Of a stretch of 64,000 nt of DNA, positions 52,807 through 61,046 are shown one piece after another (the stretch's first letter is position 1; every line of letters begins with the position of its first letter). A model generated the notes under the pieces. The model worked only from the letters and a program-made list of their open reading frames with translations. It searched no databases and was not told the origin of the DNA. A program made the translations under genes and the position numbers. The DNA is from Cytophagales bacterium (GTDB taxonomy: Bacteria > Bacteroidota > Bacteroidia > Cytophagales > Spirosomataceae), in the NCBI GenBank assembly GCA_013298125.1, contig JAAFJP010000006.1:62001-126000 (forward strand), given 5' to 3'.

Positions 52807-53418
52807 TTAACGCATAAACTGTTTCCACAAAATCAAAAGTCCTGAACCGATGAAGATTAAGCCCGCCACTTGATTAATTCGTTTCAGGATTTTTCCTGTT
52901 AAAAGCCTTTTCATTTTTTGTGCATAATAAGCAATCATCGATTCTGCCAACATGGTAGCACATAAACTGAAAAAGAAGAAAACGATTCTTTCGTTTAAAG
53001 TCATGCCTTTTGCGACTAAATAAGCTGATGTTGCAAAGACCGCCACGTAATTGGAAGGGTTGAGTAAGTTGAGAAATAACCCAGAAGTAAAATAGTAAAG
53101 GAACGACCCAAATTTTGAGGTAGGATAGACTAACTGGGACTGTTGTTTGAATAGACTAATGAATCCTAAAATGAATAAAAGGCTTGCTCCAAAAACGGAT
53201 ATTATCTCGTCAAAGTGCTTTAAGTCAGGAAGATAACTCGTACCAAAAACGGCGAAGAACATCAAAATGGCATCGGCAATGGTAACTCCCAACGCAATCA
53301 AAACGCCTCTTTTGAAACCGTTATCAATACTGGTTTGGATTAATCTAAAAAATGCAGGTCCGAATGTAAAACACAGAATAAAACCGTATAAAAATCCGTA
53401 AAATATAGCTTGAAACAT
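52807..53418 (-). CDS. LysE-family amino-acid exporter
   Basis: This 203-residue membrane protein with about six segments has an N-terminal FYGFLYGFILCFTFGPAFFR and GFKRGVLIALGVTIADAILM, which match the LysE/RhtB conserved region, and GLFLNLLNPSNYVAVFATSA. It probably exports an amino acid or related compound. It begins ten bases after the end of the Nudix gene and is cotranscribed with it. Confidence 0.88.
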   Translation of the reverse strand: MFQAIFYGFLYGFILCFTFGPAFFRLIQTSIDNGFKRGVLIALGVTIADAILMFFAVFGTSYLPDLKHFDEIISVFGASLLFILGFISLFKQQSQLVYPTSKFGSFLYYFTSGLFLNLLNPSNYVAVFATSAYLVAKGMTLNERIVFFFFSLCATMLAESMIAYYAQKMKRLLTGKILKRINQVAGLIFIGSGLLILWKQFMR

Positions 53419-53428
53419 AGGCGATGGA

Positions 53429-53977
53429 TTAAATTCCTTTTAATCTGGCAACTTTTAAAATAGCTGCAACACTCAACGAATCCGTGATTTCTGAGTCCAT
53501 CACCATTCTGATTGCTTCTTTTAAACTTACTTTTTTGAGTTCTAAAATCTCTGTATCATCGGGTTCAGATTCTCCCATGGTCAATTCTTCCGCCAAAAAC
53601 ATAAAACCAAATTCATCTGTAACAGAATTTGAAGTATGTAATTTCCCTAATTCAGTCCATTTAGTGGCGGTCATGCCTGTTTCTTCTTTCAATTCTCGTT
53701 TGGCAGCATCTAAACTATCGCCTTCTAACGCCCCTCCACCCATCGGAATTTCCCAAGAATATTCTTCCAAAGTGTAGCGATATTGACCTACAAGCCAAAT
53801 ATTACCCTCATTATCCAAAGGAACAACTGCCGCCGCTTTTGACTTAAAATGAGCAACACCATACACCCCTGGCTCTCCACTGGGTTTTATGACCTCCTCA
53901 TGACGAACACTCACCCACGGATTTTCATACACGGGTTGAGAAGAAACTTTTTTCCAAGGATTTTCAAATTTATTCAT
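53429..53977 (-). CDS. Nudix hydrolase (ADP-ribose pyrophosphatase-like)
   Basis: This 182-residue protein carries the Nudix box GGALEGDSLDAAKRELKEET at about residues 80-99, preceded by VGQYRYTLEEYSWEIPMGGG. The layout resembles ADP-ribose or nucleotide-sugar pyrophosphatases. Its promoter -7 box TACCTTTG lies four bases before the ATG, so the mRNA seems leaderless. It is cotranscribed with the LysE gene. Confidence 0.9.
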   Translation of the reverse strand: MNKFENPWKKVSSQPVYENPWVSVRHEEVIKPSGEPGVYGVAHFKSKAAAVVPLDNEGNIWLVGQYRYTLEEYSWEIPMGGGALEGDSLDAAKRELKEETGMTATKWTELGKLHTSNSVTDEFGFMFLAEELTMGESEPDDTEILELKKVSLKEAIRMVMDSEITDSLSVAAILKVARLKGI

Positions 53978-53981
53978 TTTA

Positions 53982-53989
53982 CAAAGGTA
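53982..53989 (-). promoter_or_regulatory. -7 element adjoining the Nudix start codon
   Basis: Minus-strand TACCTTTG ends four bases before the ATG at 53977, which predicts transcription starting at or next to the start codon. The -33 region is weak (TTTA at 19-20 bp). Confidence 0.5.
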
Positions 53990-54041
53990 TAACAGAAGGT
54001 ATGAATATTAAAATTGAAAATGTGTAACTTTGGGGAATGAA

Positions 54042-54122
54042 GTAGTTAAGTTTCTAAGGTGTCAAGTTTCTAAAATTTCGACTCCTCATAAATTTAATAA
54101 CTTAGAAACTTAACAATTTAGA
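54042..54122. repeat. inverted octamer arrays (AAGTTTCT words)
   Basis: The left arm 54042-54078 reads AAGTTTCT, AAGGTGTC, AAGTTTCT at exact 8-bp steps. The right arm 54090-54122 is its approximate reverse complement and runs up to the ATG of the CDF gene. Confidence 0.8.
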
Positions 54123-55109
54123 ATGTTCCCTAAAAAATACAATTTAATCCTAACCTCTTTTGTTGTCAGTTTAGTCTTGATGATAGCTAAATTTATTGCC
54201 TATTACATGACTTATTCAAGTGCAATTTTAACGGATGCTTTGGAATCAATTATTAATGTTGTTGCCAGTGCTTTTGCATTTTATGCAGTCTATTTAGCTT
54301 CTCAACCACGAGACTTAAACCATCCTTATGGACATGGGAAAATTGAGTTTTTTTCGGCTGGATTAGAAGGGGTTTTGATTGTTTTAGCGAGTGTTTTTAT
54401 CATATTTCACGCCTCAGAGGGTCTTATAAATCCAGAACCTTTGATGGATTTAAAAATTGGTTTATTAGTCATTTCTTTGGGTGTAATTATCAATTATTTA
54501 TTAGGTCAATCGCTTGAAAATGAGGGAAATACCCAAAGTTCTCCTACATTAATTGCTGATGGAAAACACTTAAAATTAGATGCCATAAGTGGTTTAATTT
54601 TAGTGGTTGCAGTTATTTTAGTAATCTTAACTAAGATTTATTGGATTGACAGTTTAGCCTCAATTATTTTTGCTATGTACATGGCTTGGAATGGTATAAA
54701 AATTATCAGAAAATCTATCGGTGGTTTGATGGACGAAACAAATGATGAGGTTTTAGAAAAAGTTGTAAATATTCTTAAAAATAACAAAAAAAATGAGTGG
54801 ATAGACATTCATAATATGCGAATCCAAGAATACGGTTCAGATATTCATATTGACTGCCATTTGACTTTACCCAAATATTGGAATCTTGAAAAAGTACATG
54901 AAACAGTCCATGAATTCGAGGAGATTTTGGAAGACAAATTTCCTTCAAATGTAGAAATTTTCATTCATACCGACCCATGTATGCCTGAATGTTGTCATTA
55001 TTGTAAAGTTGAAAACTGTCCAATTCGACAGTCAGCACAAACCACAACCATAGATTGGAACAAAGTAAATCTTTCGCTCAATCAAAAACACTTCACAGAA
55101 TCAATCTAA
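54123..55109 (+). CDS. cation diffusion facilitator with cysteine-rich tail
   Basis: This 328-residue CDF exporter has an N-terminal membrane bundle (SFVVSLVLMIAKFIAYYM, then LTDALESIINVVASAFAFYA with acidic metal ligands, and NHPYGHGKIEFFSAG) and a cytoplasmic CTD (MRIQEYGSDIHIDCHLTLP). Unusually, the C-terminus adds five cysteines at 286, 290, 291, 294 and 299 (DPCMPECCHYCKVENCP), a likely soft-metal binding site. It is four bases upstream of menD. The transported ion is uncertain: zinc, cobalt, manganese or iron. Confidence 0.9.
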   Translation: MFPKKYNLILTSFVVSLVLMIAKFIAYYMTYSSAILTDALESIINVVASAFAFYAVYLASQPRDLNHPYGHGKIEFFSAGLEGVLIVLASVFIIFHASEGLINPEPLMDLKIGLLVISLGVIINYLLGQSLENEGNTQSSPTLIADGKHLKLDAISGLILVVAVILVILTKIYWIDSLASIIFAMYMAWNGIKIIRKSIGGLMDETNDEVLEKVVNILKNNKKNEWIDIHNMRIQEYGSDIHIDCHLTLPKYWNLEKVHETVHEFEEILEDKFPSNVEIFIHTDPCMPECCHYCKVENCPIRQSAQTTTIDWNKVNLSLNQKHFTESI

Positions 55110-55113
55110 AAAT

Positions 55114-56823
55114 ATGCTTCTCCAACCCATCATAAATCTTATTGATATTCTTGCTAAAAAAGGGGTTAAAAATGCCATTATCTCCCCAGGTTCACGCAAT
55201 GCACCGCTTACAATTGCCTTAGTCAGACATCCTGAGATTGAAACAAAATCTATCTCAGATGAGCGTTCTGCCGCTTTTATTGCAATGGGAATGGCTCAAA
55301 ACCTTAAACAACCAGTTGCCATTTGTTGTACTTCGGGTTCGGCGGCATATAACTATGCACCAGCCGTTGCGGAGGCTTTTTTTCAAGAAATTCCATTAAT
55401 AATTCTTACGGCAGACCGCCCCAAAGAGTGGATTCATCAGCACGATGGGCAAACGATTTACCAAACAGATATTTTTGGAAAACACGTAAAACAGAGTTTT
55501 GAAGTTGGCTCAGATTATTCGCATCCAGATTCTATTTGGCATATTGAAAGAACTATAAATCATGCAGTCAATTTAGCAAAATCTCACCCACAAGGACCTG
55601 TACATATTAACATACCTTTGCGTGAACCTTTCTATCCTTCTGAAAATGAGGAGATTGCGTTTAATAATCAATCAAGAGTTATTGAAGTTTTAGAAACAGA
55701 AAAAACGTTGAGTAAAGAAACTTTGCATGAGATACTTACTCGTTTTCAAGATTTTGATAATATTTTAATTGCAGGCGGGCAGGCGGAGAAAGATGAAGAT
55801 TTATCAAAAATTTTAGAAAAACTCCAAGACGAATTTCAAGTGGTTTGTTTGGGTGATACTATCTCAAATTTGGGTTTTGAAGCAATTTCCAAACACGATA
55901 TTTTCTTAAAACCAGAAAACGAAAACTTACGACCAGAGTTATTGATAACTTTTGGTAAGTCCTTTATTTCCAAAGGCTTGAAGACTTTTTTGAGAAAAAA
56001 TAAAGCTATTGAACATTGGCATTTGCAAGTGGGAGAACATTTGATTGATACTTTTCAATCTTTGACCAAAATTATTCCCATTACACCGCTAACTTTTTTC
56101 ACAAAACTATACGAAGACTTGGATTTCGATAAATTTAAAAATGGTGAAATAGAAAGAAATGAGGATTTTTATAATGATTGGATTACTCAGGAAAGAAAAG
56201 CAAATATCTACATAGAAAGATTTTTTGCTGATAAAATTCACCAAGAAAAGTTTAATGAATTTTACGCCATTAAATTTCTAATTGATTCATTACCAGATAA
56301 TTGTCAAGTTCATTTAGCTAATTCAATGGCTGTTCGATACGCAAATTTCATAGGGTTTGATTCAAAAAAACAAATTGAAGTCTTTGCCAACAGAGGCACA
56401 AGCGGAATAGACGGATGTGTGAGTACCGCTGTTGGTCAGGCATTGAGTACGGATAAATTGGTCTTTCTTTTTGTAGGAGACGTAGCCTTTTTCTATGACC
56501 ATAACGCTCTTTGGAATCGGTATTTACCCAATAATTTACGAATCATACTTTTGAACAACCATGGAGGAGGAATTTTTAGAATGATTGATGGACCAAGCAA
56601 ACAGCCAGAATTGGGTGATTATTTTGAAACTGTCCAATCAATGAATGCTCAAAATAATGCCCAAGATGCTGATTTAGAATACTTTAAGGTTAATTCTGTA
56701 ATTGATTTAAAGAAATATTCTGAATCATTCTTGTTAAGTTCTGGAAAATCAAAATTGATGGAAATTGAGACCGATAGTGTTTTGAATACTGAGATTTTTA
56801 AACAGTTTAAAGGAGGGTTTTAG
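55114..56823 (+). CDS. menD: menaquinone biosynthesis enzyme MenD
   Basis: This 569-residue thiamine-diphosphate enzyme (2-succinyl-5-enolpyruvyl-6-hydroxy-3-cyclohexene-1-carboxylate synthase) has N-terminal GVKNAIISPGSRNAPLTIAL and DERSAAFIAMGMAQ (catalytic glutamate region), and the C-terminal ThDP-binding NRGTSGIDGCVSTAVG with GDVAFFYDHNALWN and NNHGGGIF. No other men gene is next to it. It overlaps the convergent TPR lipoprotein gene by 17 bases. Confidence 0.96.
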   Translation: MLLQPIINLIDILAKKGVKNAIISPGSRNAPLTIALVRHPEIETKSISDERSAAFIAMGMAQNLKQPVAICCTSGSAAYNYAPAVAEAFFQEIPLIILTADRPKEWIHQHDGQTIYQTDIFGKHVKQSFEVGSDYSHPDSIWHIERTINHAVNLAKSHPQGPVHINIPLREPFYPSENEEIAFNNQSRVIEVLETEKTLSKETLHEILTRFQDFDNILIAGGQAEKDEDLSKILEKLQDEFQVVCLGDTISNLGFEAISKHDIFLKPENENLRPELLITFGKSFISKGLKTFLRKNKAIEHWHLQVGEHLIDTFQSLTKIIPITPLTFFTKLYEDLDFDKFKNGEIERNEDFYNDWITQERKANIYIERFFADKIHQEKFNEFYAIKFLIDSLPDNCQVHLANSMAVRYANFIGFDSKKQIEVFANRGTSGIDGCVSTAVGQALSTDKLVFLFVGDVAFFYDHNALWNRYLPNNLRIILLNNHGGGIFRMIDGPSKQPELGDYFETVQSMNAQNNAQDADLEYFKVNSVIDLKKYSESFLLSSGKSKLMEIETDSVLNTEIFKQFKGGF

Positions 56824-57694
56824 CCAAATCAAAATTCTCTTTTGCTTTCAGATTATCCCCTTTTTTCTGGAAATAAAGCCCTAAATTTTGGTACGCTAAG
56901 GCATTTTTATCATTCAATCGAATAGACCTTTCAATCAATTCTCTGGCTTCCTCTAATTTACCTAAGTTCAATAGAATCAAGCCTTTATTGTTCAAATAGA
57001 AAGGTTGAGTTGGTTGAATTGATAAAGCCAAGTTTACTATTTTTAAAGCTTCATCAAATTTCTTTTCTTCATTCAAAATGACAGCTAAATTATTAAGAGC
57101 AAAGTCTTGTTTTGGATTTATTGAAATAGCTTTCTCAAAATCTTTTTTCGCCAAAATATATTCTTTGTTTTCAAAATAAATAAAGCCATGGTTTGTATAA
57201 GCCTCCGCATTTTTAGGGTTTAATAAAATAGCTTTTTCGTAATCAGCAGTAGCCCCCGAGGAATTATCCATTTGTACTTTAATATTTCCTCGACTTACAT
57301 AATAAAAGGAAGAATCCTTGAATGGAACAGCCAATTTATCATAGTCAGACATGGCATTTTTCAAATCTCCTTTCAAAAAAAGTGCCTCTGCACGATTGTA
57401 GTAGGCTTCCCAGTACTTTTTATCGAGTTCAATAGCTTTGTCAAAGTCTTTGATTGCTTCGTCTAATTTCTCAATTTTTTGATAAGCCAAACCACGATTA
57501 TTATAAGAATCCGCAAATTTTGGGTTCTGAATCAAAGACTCATCAAACCAATGGATTGCATCCAAATATTCTTTTTCTTTATATTTTTGATTACCTCTTT
57601 TGAAAAATTTGATGGATTCTTCTTTTTTGTCAGTTCCACAAGAAAATAGGAGAGGGGTAATGCTAAAAATGAGGAGATATTTTATTATTTTCAC
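56807..57694 (-). CDS. TPR-repeat lipoprotein
   Basis: This 295-residue protein has a lipoprotein signal (YLLIFSITPLLFSC, cysteine near residue 19) followed by about seven TPR units (for example FADSYNNRGLAYQKIEKLDE and NAEAYTNHGFIYFENKEYIL). It is probably a periplasmic scaffold. Its 3' end overlaps that of menD by 17 bases. It is divergent from the broken Mpo1-like gene, 35 bases away. Confidence 0.85.
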   Translation of the reverse strand: MKIIKYLLIFSITPLLFSCGTDKKEESIKFFKRGNQKYKEKEYLDAIHWFDESLIQNPKFADSYNNRGLAYQKIEKLDEAIKDFDKAIELDKKYWEAYYNRAEALFLKGDLKNAMSDYDKLAVPFKDSSFYYVSRGNIKVQMDNSSGATADYEKAILLNPKNAEAYTNHGFIYFENKEYILAKKDFEKAISINPKQDFALNNLAVILNEEKKFDEALKIVNLALSIQPTQPFYLNNKGLILLNLGKLEEARELIERSIRLNDKNALAYQNLGLYFQKKGDNLKAKENFDLAKTLL

Positions 57695-57729
57695 GTATAA
57701 TTAAAATTTAATCTTAAAATAATTACAAA

Positions 57730-58047
57730 ATGGAAACTATTAACACTAAAGAATTTCAGAGCTTGAAAGAATTTTATCCTTTTTATTTGACCTAACACGC
57801 AAATTCTACTTCAAAATTACTTCATTTTATCGGAACAAGTTTGTTTTTCGTAATACTCATTTACGGACTTTATTCTCAACAATACAAACTACTTTGGTTT
57901 ATGCCCATGGTGGGTTATGGATTTGCTTGGGTGGGACATTTCTTCTTTGAAAAAAATAAACCCGCTACCTTCAAATACCCTTTTTACAGTCTCGCCAGTG
58001 ATTTTATTATGTATTTTGATATTTTGAGGGGGAAAGTGAAAATATAA
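57730..58047 (+). pseudogene. Mpo1/DUF962-like gene with one in-frame stop
   Basis: The frame reads METINTKEFQSLKEFYPFYLT, then TAA at 57793-57795 (codon 22), then HANSTSKLLHFIGTS and an intact rest including MVGYGFAWVGHFFFEKNKPA, then SDFIMYFDILRGKVKI. Family members read FYPFYLxxHxNPTSRxLHFIGT through this point without a break, so a single CAA-to-TAA change is the likely lesion. Intact relatives are 2-hydroxy fatty-acid dioxygenases or membrane proteins of about 105 residues, as here. A read error or an internal start at 57841 are alternatives. Confidence 0.85.
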
Positions 58048-58271
58048 AATTTGGCTCAACCCATAAAATAGACTGATGATTGAAACACCGATTTTATCTA
58101 CCACAAAAGTATCAAAAGGAACAAAGAAATATCTGTAATACCTTTACTATTGTTATCTTGTGTGTTGAATAAAATAATGTCAGCCTGAATTAAGGTAAGA
58201 GCCTAAAATTTTACCATTAATGAAAGTACAATTCAGATTTATCAGTTTTTTTAAGCTGATGATTTTATTAA

Positions 58272-58342
58272 AAATAACTTGTTCGGAATTACTGAGGCAT
58301 CTGGTTTAACCGAATATTTTCGTAATTCCGAACAAGTTATTT
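58272..58342. terminator. 20-bp perfect stem with 31-nt loop after DUF3127 gene
   Basis: AAATAACTTGTTCGGAATTA (58272-58291) pairs fully with 58323-58342; on the minus strand it is followed by TTTTT. It follows the DUF3127 stop by six bases. Between 58048 and 58271 I see no gene. Confidence 0.7.
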
Positions 58343-58347
58343 CTGCA

Positions 58348-58746
58348 TTAAAACGGCAAATCCTGGTCATCTGCACTAAATGAAGGCAAATCAGCCACAG
58401 GAGGAGCTTGACGTGGAGCTGATGAACTCTGACTTTGTGCAGGAGCTGACGAAGAAGTTGCAGGAGAACCTGCACCCGCTGGGTCAATTCTGTATGCTTT
58501 CAAATCTGTGTACCAACGCTCGTTGTATTCACGTGATTCTACACTGAAAGATATTCTTAATTTTTCGCCTAATGAATAGGTTTTCAAATCGGCTGCTTTG
58601 TCTCCCCAAGCCGTAAAACAGGCTTTTTTAGGATATTGTTCTTCGGTTTCTAACACAAAATCTTGTTTTACCCAAACACCGTTTTTGCCTTGTCCCGTCA
58701 CTTCGGGCAACACTTTTATTAAACTTCCTTCAAATTCTAATGCCAT
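58348..58746 (-). CDS. DUF3127 OB-fold protein with SSB-like tail
   Basis: This 132-residue protein has an N-terminal DUF3127 domain (ALEFEGSLIKVLPEVTGQGK, then WVKQDFVLETEEQYPKKACF), a Ser/Ala/Pro/Gln-rich linker (about 90-117) and the end DDQDLPF. This mimics single-stranded DNA-binding proteins, whose acidic tip (DDDIPF in E. coli) recruits repair and replication proteins. The domain is Bacteroidota-typical. A role in DNA metabolism is inferred from this layout. Confidence 0.85.
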   Translation of the reverse strand: MALEFEGSLIKVLPEVTGQGKNGVWVKQDFVLETEEQYPKKACFTAWGDKAADLKTYSLGEKLRISFSVESREYNERWYTDLKAYRIDPAGAGSPATSSSAPAQSQSSSAPRQAPPVADLPSFSADDQDLPF

Positions 58747-58855
58747 TGTTGTATTTATTTTTAATGTAATTTATTTTTTTGATTAATTTCTAAATTTTAA
58801 CTCTCTGACAGTTAATAGATTAACACCCCACCTCAACTCAGTACGTAAAACGTTT

Positions 58856-58886
58856 TTTGCAAATAAAAATTTTTGGACTAATTTTG
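58856..58886 (+). promoter_or_regulatory. tRNA-Leu promoter
   Basis: TTTG at 58856-58859, a 19-bp spacer and TAATTTTG at 58879-58886, continuing CATT, 12 bases before the tRNA. Confidence 0.8.
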
Positions 58887-58898
58887 CATTATCTCAAT

Positions 58899-58982
58899 GG
58901 CGACGTGGTGGAATTGGTAGACACGCTACTTTGAGGTGGTAGTGGGAGCAATCCTATGGGAGTTCGAGTCTCCCCGTCGTCA
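58899..58982 (+). tRNA. tRNA-Leu (GAG anticodon)
   Basis: The 84-nt tRNA has acceptor GGCGACG/CGTCGTC, a long variable arm typical of Leu, anticodon stem CTACT/GGTAG around TTGAGGT and T-loop TTCGAGT. Anticodon GAG reads CUC/CUU. CCA is not encoded. Confidence 0.95.
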
Positions 58983-59020
58983 CGAAAGTCCTTTCAATTA
59001 ATTTTGGAGGGACTTTTTTT

Positions 59021-59118
59021 TAGTTCTGAGTTTTGGGTACTGAGTTCTGAGTTTAAATATAATATCAAAAATGATTTCGAAAAACCCAGAACTCAGTACA
59101 AAGAACTCAGAACTATAA
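59021..59118. repeat. inverted heptamer arrays (AGTTCTG words)
   Basis: The left arm 59021-59055 reads AGTTCTG, AGTTTTG, GGTACTG, AGTTCTG, AGTTTA at 7-bp steps. The right arm 59081-59118 is its approximate reverse complement and overlaps the stop codon of the deoxynucleoside kinase gene. The word is shared with the array before dnaE. Confidence 0.85.
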
Positions 59119-59748
59119 AAATTCTAACTCTGGCGGTTTTTCGTATAACAAAGCCTTATCAACTTCACGAATAATTTTAGCTAAATCTTTGGGGTTATTG
59201 ACAAAATCTATATTGTTTACATCCAAAACTAAGACTTTTCCTTCTTTATAATTTTCGGTAAATTCAGCGTAATGTTCGTTTAAATCTGCCAAGTATTTTT
59301 CTGAAATATTTGATTCAAAATCTCTTCCTCGCTTTTTGATTTGTGAGATTAATTTTGGCAAATCAGCTTTTAAATAAATGGTCAAATCTGGTGCTTTGAC
59401 CGTCCGCATCATTAAGTCGAAAATCCCACGGTAAGTTGTGTAATCATTGGCTGACATGATGCCTGATTTATACAAATTCATTGCAAAAATGTAAGCATCC
59501 TCATAAATTGTACGGTCTTGAATGATTCTACGATTTGATTTTTGTATCTGCAAAACCTGTTCGTAGCGACTTTTTAAGAAATACATTTGCAAATGAAACG
59601 CCCAACGAGGCATATCCTCATAAAATGGAGGAAGGTAGGGATTGCCCTCAACAGCCTCATATAAAACTTCCCAGCCAAAATGTTCAGCTAATTTAGTGGC
59701 TAAGGTCGTTTTGCCCGCTCCGATATTTCCTGTAATAGCAATGTGCAT
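59113..59748 (-). CDS. deoxynucleoside kinase
   Basis: This 211-residue salvage enzyme phosphorylates deoxynucleosides (deoxyadenosine/deoxyguanosine-type). P-loop GNIGAGKTTLATKLA (residues 7-21), EAVEGNPYLPPFYEDMPRWA (substrate glutamate), DRTIYEDAYIFA (DRS-like motif) and LIDxR-type lid residues near RGRDFE are visible. Word arrays flank the gene on both sides, at its stop and just before its start. Confidence 0.9.
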   Translation of the reverse strand: MHIAITGNIGAGKTTLATKLAEHFGWEVLYEAVEGNPYLPPFYEDMPRWAFHLQMYFLKSRYEQVLQIQKSNRRIIQDRTIYEDAYIFAMNLYKSGIMSANDYTTYRGIFDLMMRTVKAPDLTIYLKADLPKLISQIKKRGRDFESNISEKYLADLNEHYAEFTENYKEGKVLVLDVNNIDFVNNPKDLAKIIREVDKALLYEKPPELEFL

Positions 59749-59752
59749 AATG

Positions 59753-60032
59753 TGGTTATTGGTAATCTGTTATTGGTTATTAGTAAAAATAGGTAAATGC
59801 GGTTGAAGTTTTATGAGTTTAAGAATACAAATTTCACTAAAAAAAAGGTAAAAATTGTTGATGAATTTATTTAATTTTAAAATGCCTGATTTTCAGATTG
59901 TTGTGAATCAAATTGAGAATAAAAATAGTAATTGACAAATTGCTCTTTCACCATTTTTTAATTTTCGTACCTTTGTATGAAAATTCGGTTATGATTTACC
60001 AATAACCAGTTTCCAATAACTAATAACCAACT
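59753..60032. repeat. inverted heptamer arrays (GGTTATT words) bracketing a divergent gap
   Basis: The left arm 59753-59790 reads GGTTATT, GGTAATC, TGTTATT, GGTTATT, AGTAAAA. The right arm 59995-60032 is an approximate reverse complement. The arms sit next to the starts of the divergent deoxynucleoside kinase and trhO genes with about 200 bp between. Confidence 0.8.
59968..59975 (+). promoter_or_regulatory. trhO -7 element
   Basis: TACCTTTG matches TAnnTTTG, 67 bases before the trhO ATG, so the right-hand word array (59995-60032) would lie within the mRNA leader. Confidence 0.55.
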
Positions 60033-60041
60033 CTGTAACTC

Positions 60042-61025
60042 ATGTTGAAGATGAAGCCATACAGCGTAATTCTTTATTACAATTACACGCCCATTAACGA
60101 ATTAGAGGCGTATCGAGAAAAACATCACGTTTTTTGTATCGATAATAATCTTTTAGGACGAATTATCGTTGCTCCAGAAGGATTAAATGGAACTGTCTCT
60201 GGACTGACTGCCGACTGCCAAAAGTACATGGCTTGGCTCGAAAATGACCCTCTTTTTGAAGGTACAAATTTCGACTTTAAGGTTGAACAACACGACGAAC
60301 ACGCCTTTGCGAAACTACACGTACGGGTAAAAGAAGAAATCGTGAATTCCGACTTGGGTGTGAACCCACGTGTACGTACTGGAAAGCACTTAGAACCTGC
60401 CGATTTTAAGGAAATGTATCATAACGACCCTGATGTGGTTTTGGTAGATATGCGTTCAAATTATGAGCATAATGTGGGTAAATTCAAGGGTGCGATTACT
60501 TTTGATATGGATAATTTAAGGGAATTGCCCGACCATATTCAAGAGATTGAGCATTTGAAAGATAAGAAAATTATCACTTATTGTACAGGTGGCATAAAGT
60601 GTGAAAAAGCCTCTGCCTACTTGTTGGAACGTGGTTTTGAGAATGTTTATCAATTGCACGGAGGTATTATTAAATACGGAATCGAAGAAGGTGGAGAGGA
60701 TTTTGAAGGGAAATGTTATGTATTTGATAATCGAGTTACGACAGATGTCAATGCCGTCAATCCAGCCGTGATTTCAAAGTGTCATATTTGTAATACGACG
60801 TCTGATTTCATGGTAAATTGTGCTAATCCAGATTGTAATGCACACTTGGCGATTTGTCCCAAATGTTTGAAAGAAATGGATGGTGCATGTTCGGATGAAT
60901 GTAAAAATCATCCTCGTAAACGTCCTTACAATCCAGAAGGGTATTATTCAAAACAGTCGGATAATTATACTCCTAAGTTTGGATTTAAGAGTCGGCAGCG
61001 GACTAAGACGGTTATTAGTTTTTAA
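60042..61025 (+). CDS. trhO: tRNA uridine(34) hydroxylase
   Basis: This 327-residue YceA-type rhodanese makes 5-hydroxyuridine at tRNA position 34. An N-terminal acylphosphatase-like domain (YSVILYYNYTPINELEAYRE) precedes a rhodanese domain with catalytic YCTGGIKCEKASAYLL, then a C-terminal cysteine-rich part (CHICNTTSDFMVNCANPDCN) that may bind metal. ATG 60042 or 60051 (MKPYSV) could be the start. It is divergent from the deoxynucleoside kinase gene. Confidence 0.93.
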   Translation: MLKMKPYSVILYYNYTPINELEAYREKHHVFCIDNNLLGRIIVAPEGLNGTVSGLTADCQKYMAWLENDPLFEGTNFDFKVEQHDEHAFAKLHVRVKEEIVNSDLGVNPRVRTGKHLEPADFKEMYHNDPDVVLVDMRSNYEHNVGKFKGAITFDMDNLRELPDHIQEIEHLKDKKIITYCTGGIKCEKASAYLLERGFENVYQLHGGIIKYGIEEGGEDFEGKCYVFDNRVTTDVNAVNPAVISKCHICNTTSDFMVNCANPDCNAHLAICPKCLKEMDGACSDECKNHPRKRPYNPEGYYSKQSDNYTPKFGFKSRQRTKTVISF

Positions 61026-61046
61026 ATTTTAAATACCTGATTATCG

